Shown in pieces: positions 33,916-36,074 of a DNA stretch of 36,074 bases. This DNA comes from S012-113 sp965368405 (GTDB lineage: Bacteria > Bacteroidota > Bacteroidia > Cytophagales > Cyclobacteriaceae). Numbering within the stretch: position 1 is the first letter of the stretch; every line of letters starts with the position of its first letter. The notes beneath the pieces are model-generated. The model made no database searches, was not told where the DNA came from, and worked only from the letters and a program-made list of their open reading frames with translations. The position numbers and the translations under genes were made by a program. The stretch covers positions 1 to 36,074 of the forward strand of contig CBDUMS010000026.1 of assembly GCA_965368405.1 (NCBI GenBank), in the 5' to 3' direction.

Positions 33916-35841
33916 TTATTCACTGCTTGAGGCAGGCATATGCTTATCTAAAAAGGAAACAACGGCCTCCCATGCCACAATCTGATTCTTCTTTTTGGTG
34001 AAACCATGACCTTCGTCATCGAAAACAATATACTCGACTGGCACACCATTTGCCTTCGCTCCTGCAACGATTTCGTCGGATTCTACTTGTAATACCCGAG
34101 GGTCGTTAGCACCCTGTAATACTAATACAGGCTTTGTTATGTTCTCCGTGAAGAATAGAGGAGACTTATTATAGAGCGCTACAGAATCTGTAAAAGGATT
34201 TCCCAATTCAGCATATAGGGCGTCACGGCTTGCTCCCCACCAAGGCGGGATACTCCGTAAGGTTCTAACCCAATTGGTGACACCATAGATATTAACGCCG
34301 GCATTAAATTCTTCCGGAGCAAACGTTAAGGCAGCCATGACCATATAGCCACCATAACTACCGCCGGTAATGGCTACTCGATTCATATCTACATAACCTA
34401 GTTCTTCCAGAACTTTTTTCGATTCTACACAGTCACGTAAATCAACATCACCATGCTTTAAATCATCGGCTTTGTAGAAGGTCTTGCCATAGCCAGAGCT
34501 ACCTCTATTATTAACGGCAAGAACTACGTATCCATGATTTACGAGATATTGTGTCCGAGCATTATAGTTTAAACGCGTTTGACCACCTGGCCCACCATGA
34601 ATCATTAAGGTTGCAGGAAGTTTATCACCAGGTTGAACTCCTTTTGGCGTAAAGAGAAGCGCGGGTATCTCCATCCCATCGAACGACTTAAACCGTACAA
34701 CTTCGCCTTTTACCAAATTATTCTGATCGATTTCTGGACTTAGCGAAGAGGTAAGCTGCTTAGTTTCTCCGGTACCAAAATTATGGATGAATAAATTACT
34801 GGGGGATGTTGAGCTACTTAGGTAGAAGGCCATTCTCTCCTCAGAATCTGCGATGTTTACCGTGGTAATATTGCCTTCAGGAAGATCTGGGATCGTTACC
34901 AGCTCATTGTTTTCATTATAGATTTTAATGGTTGTCTTGGCATCTTCATTAAGGGCCACAACCCGATATTTGCCATTTTTAGAGAGATATGAGTACACAA
35001 TATCCCAATCTGCTTTTTCTAATAACTCCTTCTCTCCAGTTTTCAGATTGTATTGCATAAGGTAGGTAAACTCGTGCCCTTCATCGGTTAGATAGATAAG
35101 GTAGTTGCCATCCTGACTAAAATACTGTGGATCATAGGACACATCACCTTCATGTTCACCTAAATCCATTGTGGTGTTTGTTTCCCTATCCAATAAATAC
35201 ATATCGTTATCGTTGGTGGTATTACGCTTGGTCAGTACTAAATAGCGTTTATCGCGGGATATTGCACTCACATTGCGCCCGTCGTTATTCTCGTAAAGGG
35301 TTGAGGTTACAAATAGGCCTTGCTCAGTATCAGATGGTGACGAAGTTATATCAACTTCCACTAAATCGAAATACTGTGGATTACGAGCATTCGATACGTA
35401 CATAAAACTCTTATCGTCATCTGCCCAGCCCCAAAACGATGCTTTTGCTGTTGAATCAGGGGTTAAGTCGGTAATTGCACCATCTAAATCCCGCAAGAAT
35501 ATGTGGTTAATCTCATCGCCACCATTATCTGAGGTGAAAAGCACACGATCATCGCTCGGGAAATAAGAAAGAGCGCGGGCATATTCATCCTTAGAATTTG
35601 TTAGCGCTGTAATTGAGCCGGTGCTTAAATCAACCTCATAAGTGTTGGCAATTCCGGTCTTATCAGAAGAAAAAAGAATTTTCGATTCATCTGGGTTAAA
35701 CGAGCTCCCAAAGATTCGTTCTGTTTGCAGAAACTGTTCTATAGTATACTGAGGAGCTTTCTCAACAATTTCTTCTGTTGGTTTACAACCTATAATGGCT
35801 AACGCTGCTGTAGCAAGGAGTAATTGGAGTATTCGGTTCAT
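33916..35841 (-). CDS. S9 family prolyl-oligopeptidase-like lipoprotein
   Basis: A 641-residue serine peptidase. The N-terminus is a lipoprotein signal ending AIIGC, with the lipidated Cys at about residue 19, so it is exported and membrane-attached. Residues 35-385 form a beta-propeller of TolB/PD40-like blades (FNPDESKILFSSDKTG, YFPSDDRVLFTSDNGG, FSQDGNYLIYLTDEG) that restricts access to the active site. The C-terminal alpha/beta-hydrolase (about 390-641) has the catalytic triad Ser495 in GGSYGGYM, Asp580 in GANDPRV and His612 in DEGHGF. The oxyanion region is MIHGGPGGQ. It should cleave short peptides, typically after Pro or related residues; exact specificity is not readable. It precedes pyrR by 83 bases on the same strand. 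Confidence 0.94.
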   Translation of the reverse strand: MNRILQLLLATAALAIIGCKPTEEIVEKAPQYTIEQFLQTERIFGSSFNPDESKILFSSDKTGIANTYEVDLSTGSITALTNSKDEYARALSYFPSDDRVLFTSDNGGDEINHIFLRDLDGAITDLTPDSTAKASFWGWADDDKSFMYVSNARNPQYFDLVEVDITSSPSDTEQGLFVTSTLYENNDGRNVSAISRDKRYLVLTKRNTTNDNDMYLLDRETNTTMDLGEHEGDVSYDPQYFSQDGNYLIYLTDEGHEFTYLMQYNLKTGEKELLEKADWDIVYSYLSKNGKYRVVALNEDAKTTIKIYNENNELVTIPDLPEGNITTVNIADSEERMAFYLSSSTSPSNLFIHNFGTGETKQLTSSLSPEIDQNNLVKGEVVRFKSFDGMEIPALLFTPKGVQPGDKLPATLMIHGGPGGQTRLNYNARTQYLVNHGYVVLAVNNRGSSGYGKTFYKADDLKHGDVDLRDCVESKKVLEELGYVDMNRVAITGGSYGGYMVMAALTFAPEEFNAGVNIYGVTNWVRTLRSIPPWWGASRDALYAELGNPFTDSVALYNKSPLFFTENITKPVLVLQGANDPRVLQVESDEIVAGAKANGVPVEYIVFDDEGHGFTKKKNQIVAWEAVVSFLDKHMPASSSE

Positions 35842-35962
35842 AATGAGTTAGGTTAGTAAGAAAATGAAGATACAGAATAATGTTGAGAAATACAGATGGA
35901 ACTTCATACGGCCCACTTTCTTCAAGGATATTTTTAAGCTATTCTTCAATAGTATTCTGTAA

Positions 35963-35998
35963 TAAAAAAAGCCCCGAAGCATAATACTTCAGGGCTTT
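35963..35998 (-). terminator. Rho-independent terminator of tRNA-Cys
   Basis: Arms 35968-35979 and 35987-35998 form a 12-position stem with one internal mismatch and a seven-base loop. On the minus strand a run of seven T follows, partly shared with the stem end. It lies one base after the encoded CCA end of the tRNA. Confidence 0.85.
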
Positions 35999-35999
35999 C

Positions 36000-36073
36000 T
36001 GGAGGCGCTGAGCGGATTCGAACCGCTGTAAAAGGTTTTGCAGACCTCTGCCTAGCCACTCGGCCACAGCGCC
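36000..36073 (-). tRNA. tRNA-Cys (anticodon GCA)
   Basis: Read on the minus strand, the acceptor arm GGCGCTG pairs perfectly with CAGCGCC, followed by discriminator T and an encoded CCA. The anticodon stem-loop AGGTCTGCAAAACCT carries GCA, and the TPsiC arm has GGTTCGAATCC. All expected invariant positions of a cysteine tRNA, including U73, are present. The gene is complete, with one base of the window left beyond its 5' end. Confidence 0.97.
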
Positions 36074-36074
36074 A

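Overview
The window looks like chromosomal DNA of a Bacteroidota bacterium, most likely a Cytophagales-type relative. Evidence: a GldH gliding lipoprotein beside a RicT/PSP1 protein, a DUF2723 membrane protein, a GWxTD protein, OmpA proteins with PD40 propellers, weak or absent Shine-Dalgarno sequences, and several promoter-like TAnnTTTG boxes. The species cannot be fixed from the sequence. Coding density is very high: no stretch over 300 bases lacks a gene, and there are no insertion sequences, CRISPR arrays, prophage genes or rRNA.

Left part (1-16112): a DUF2723 membrane protein cut by the left edge; a converging SAM methyltransferase; a divergent pair gwxTD-rlmB; mannose-1-phosphate guanylyltransferase; then a forward run recQ-purD-ricT-gldH that meets, with a 4-base overlap of stops, a large superfamily 1 helicase. 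Centre (16140-20677): a ComEA-like helix-hairpin-helix membrane protein upstream of that helicase, a secreted WG-repeat protein, and an nfeD-floA membrane-microdomain operon.

The most distinctive part is 20728-31917, on the minus strand. It holds two secreted TPR-CHAT proteins (CHAT being the caspase/separase-like protease fold), both with an intact His/Cys pair. The downstream one, of 1326 residues, is translationally coupled through ATGA overlaps to a PD40-carboxypeptidase-like-OmpA protein, which is coupled in the same way to a secreted helical/beta protein of unknown function. The upstream CHAT gene has its own strong terminator. Together these suggest an envelope-located protease system with a peptidoglycan anchor. 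Its substrate and trigger are not visible.

Right part (32070-36074): a small two-TM protein, then a minus-strand set of an S9 prolyl-oligopeptidase lipoprotein, pyrR and pyrB (pyrimidine synthesis) with a long inverted repeat before pyrR, and finally tRNA-Cys with a typical terminator.
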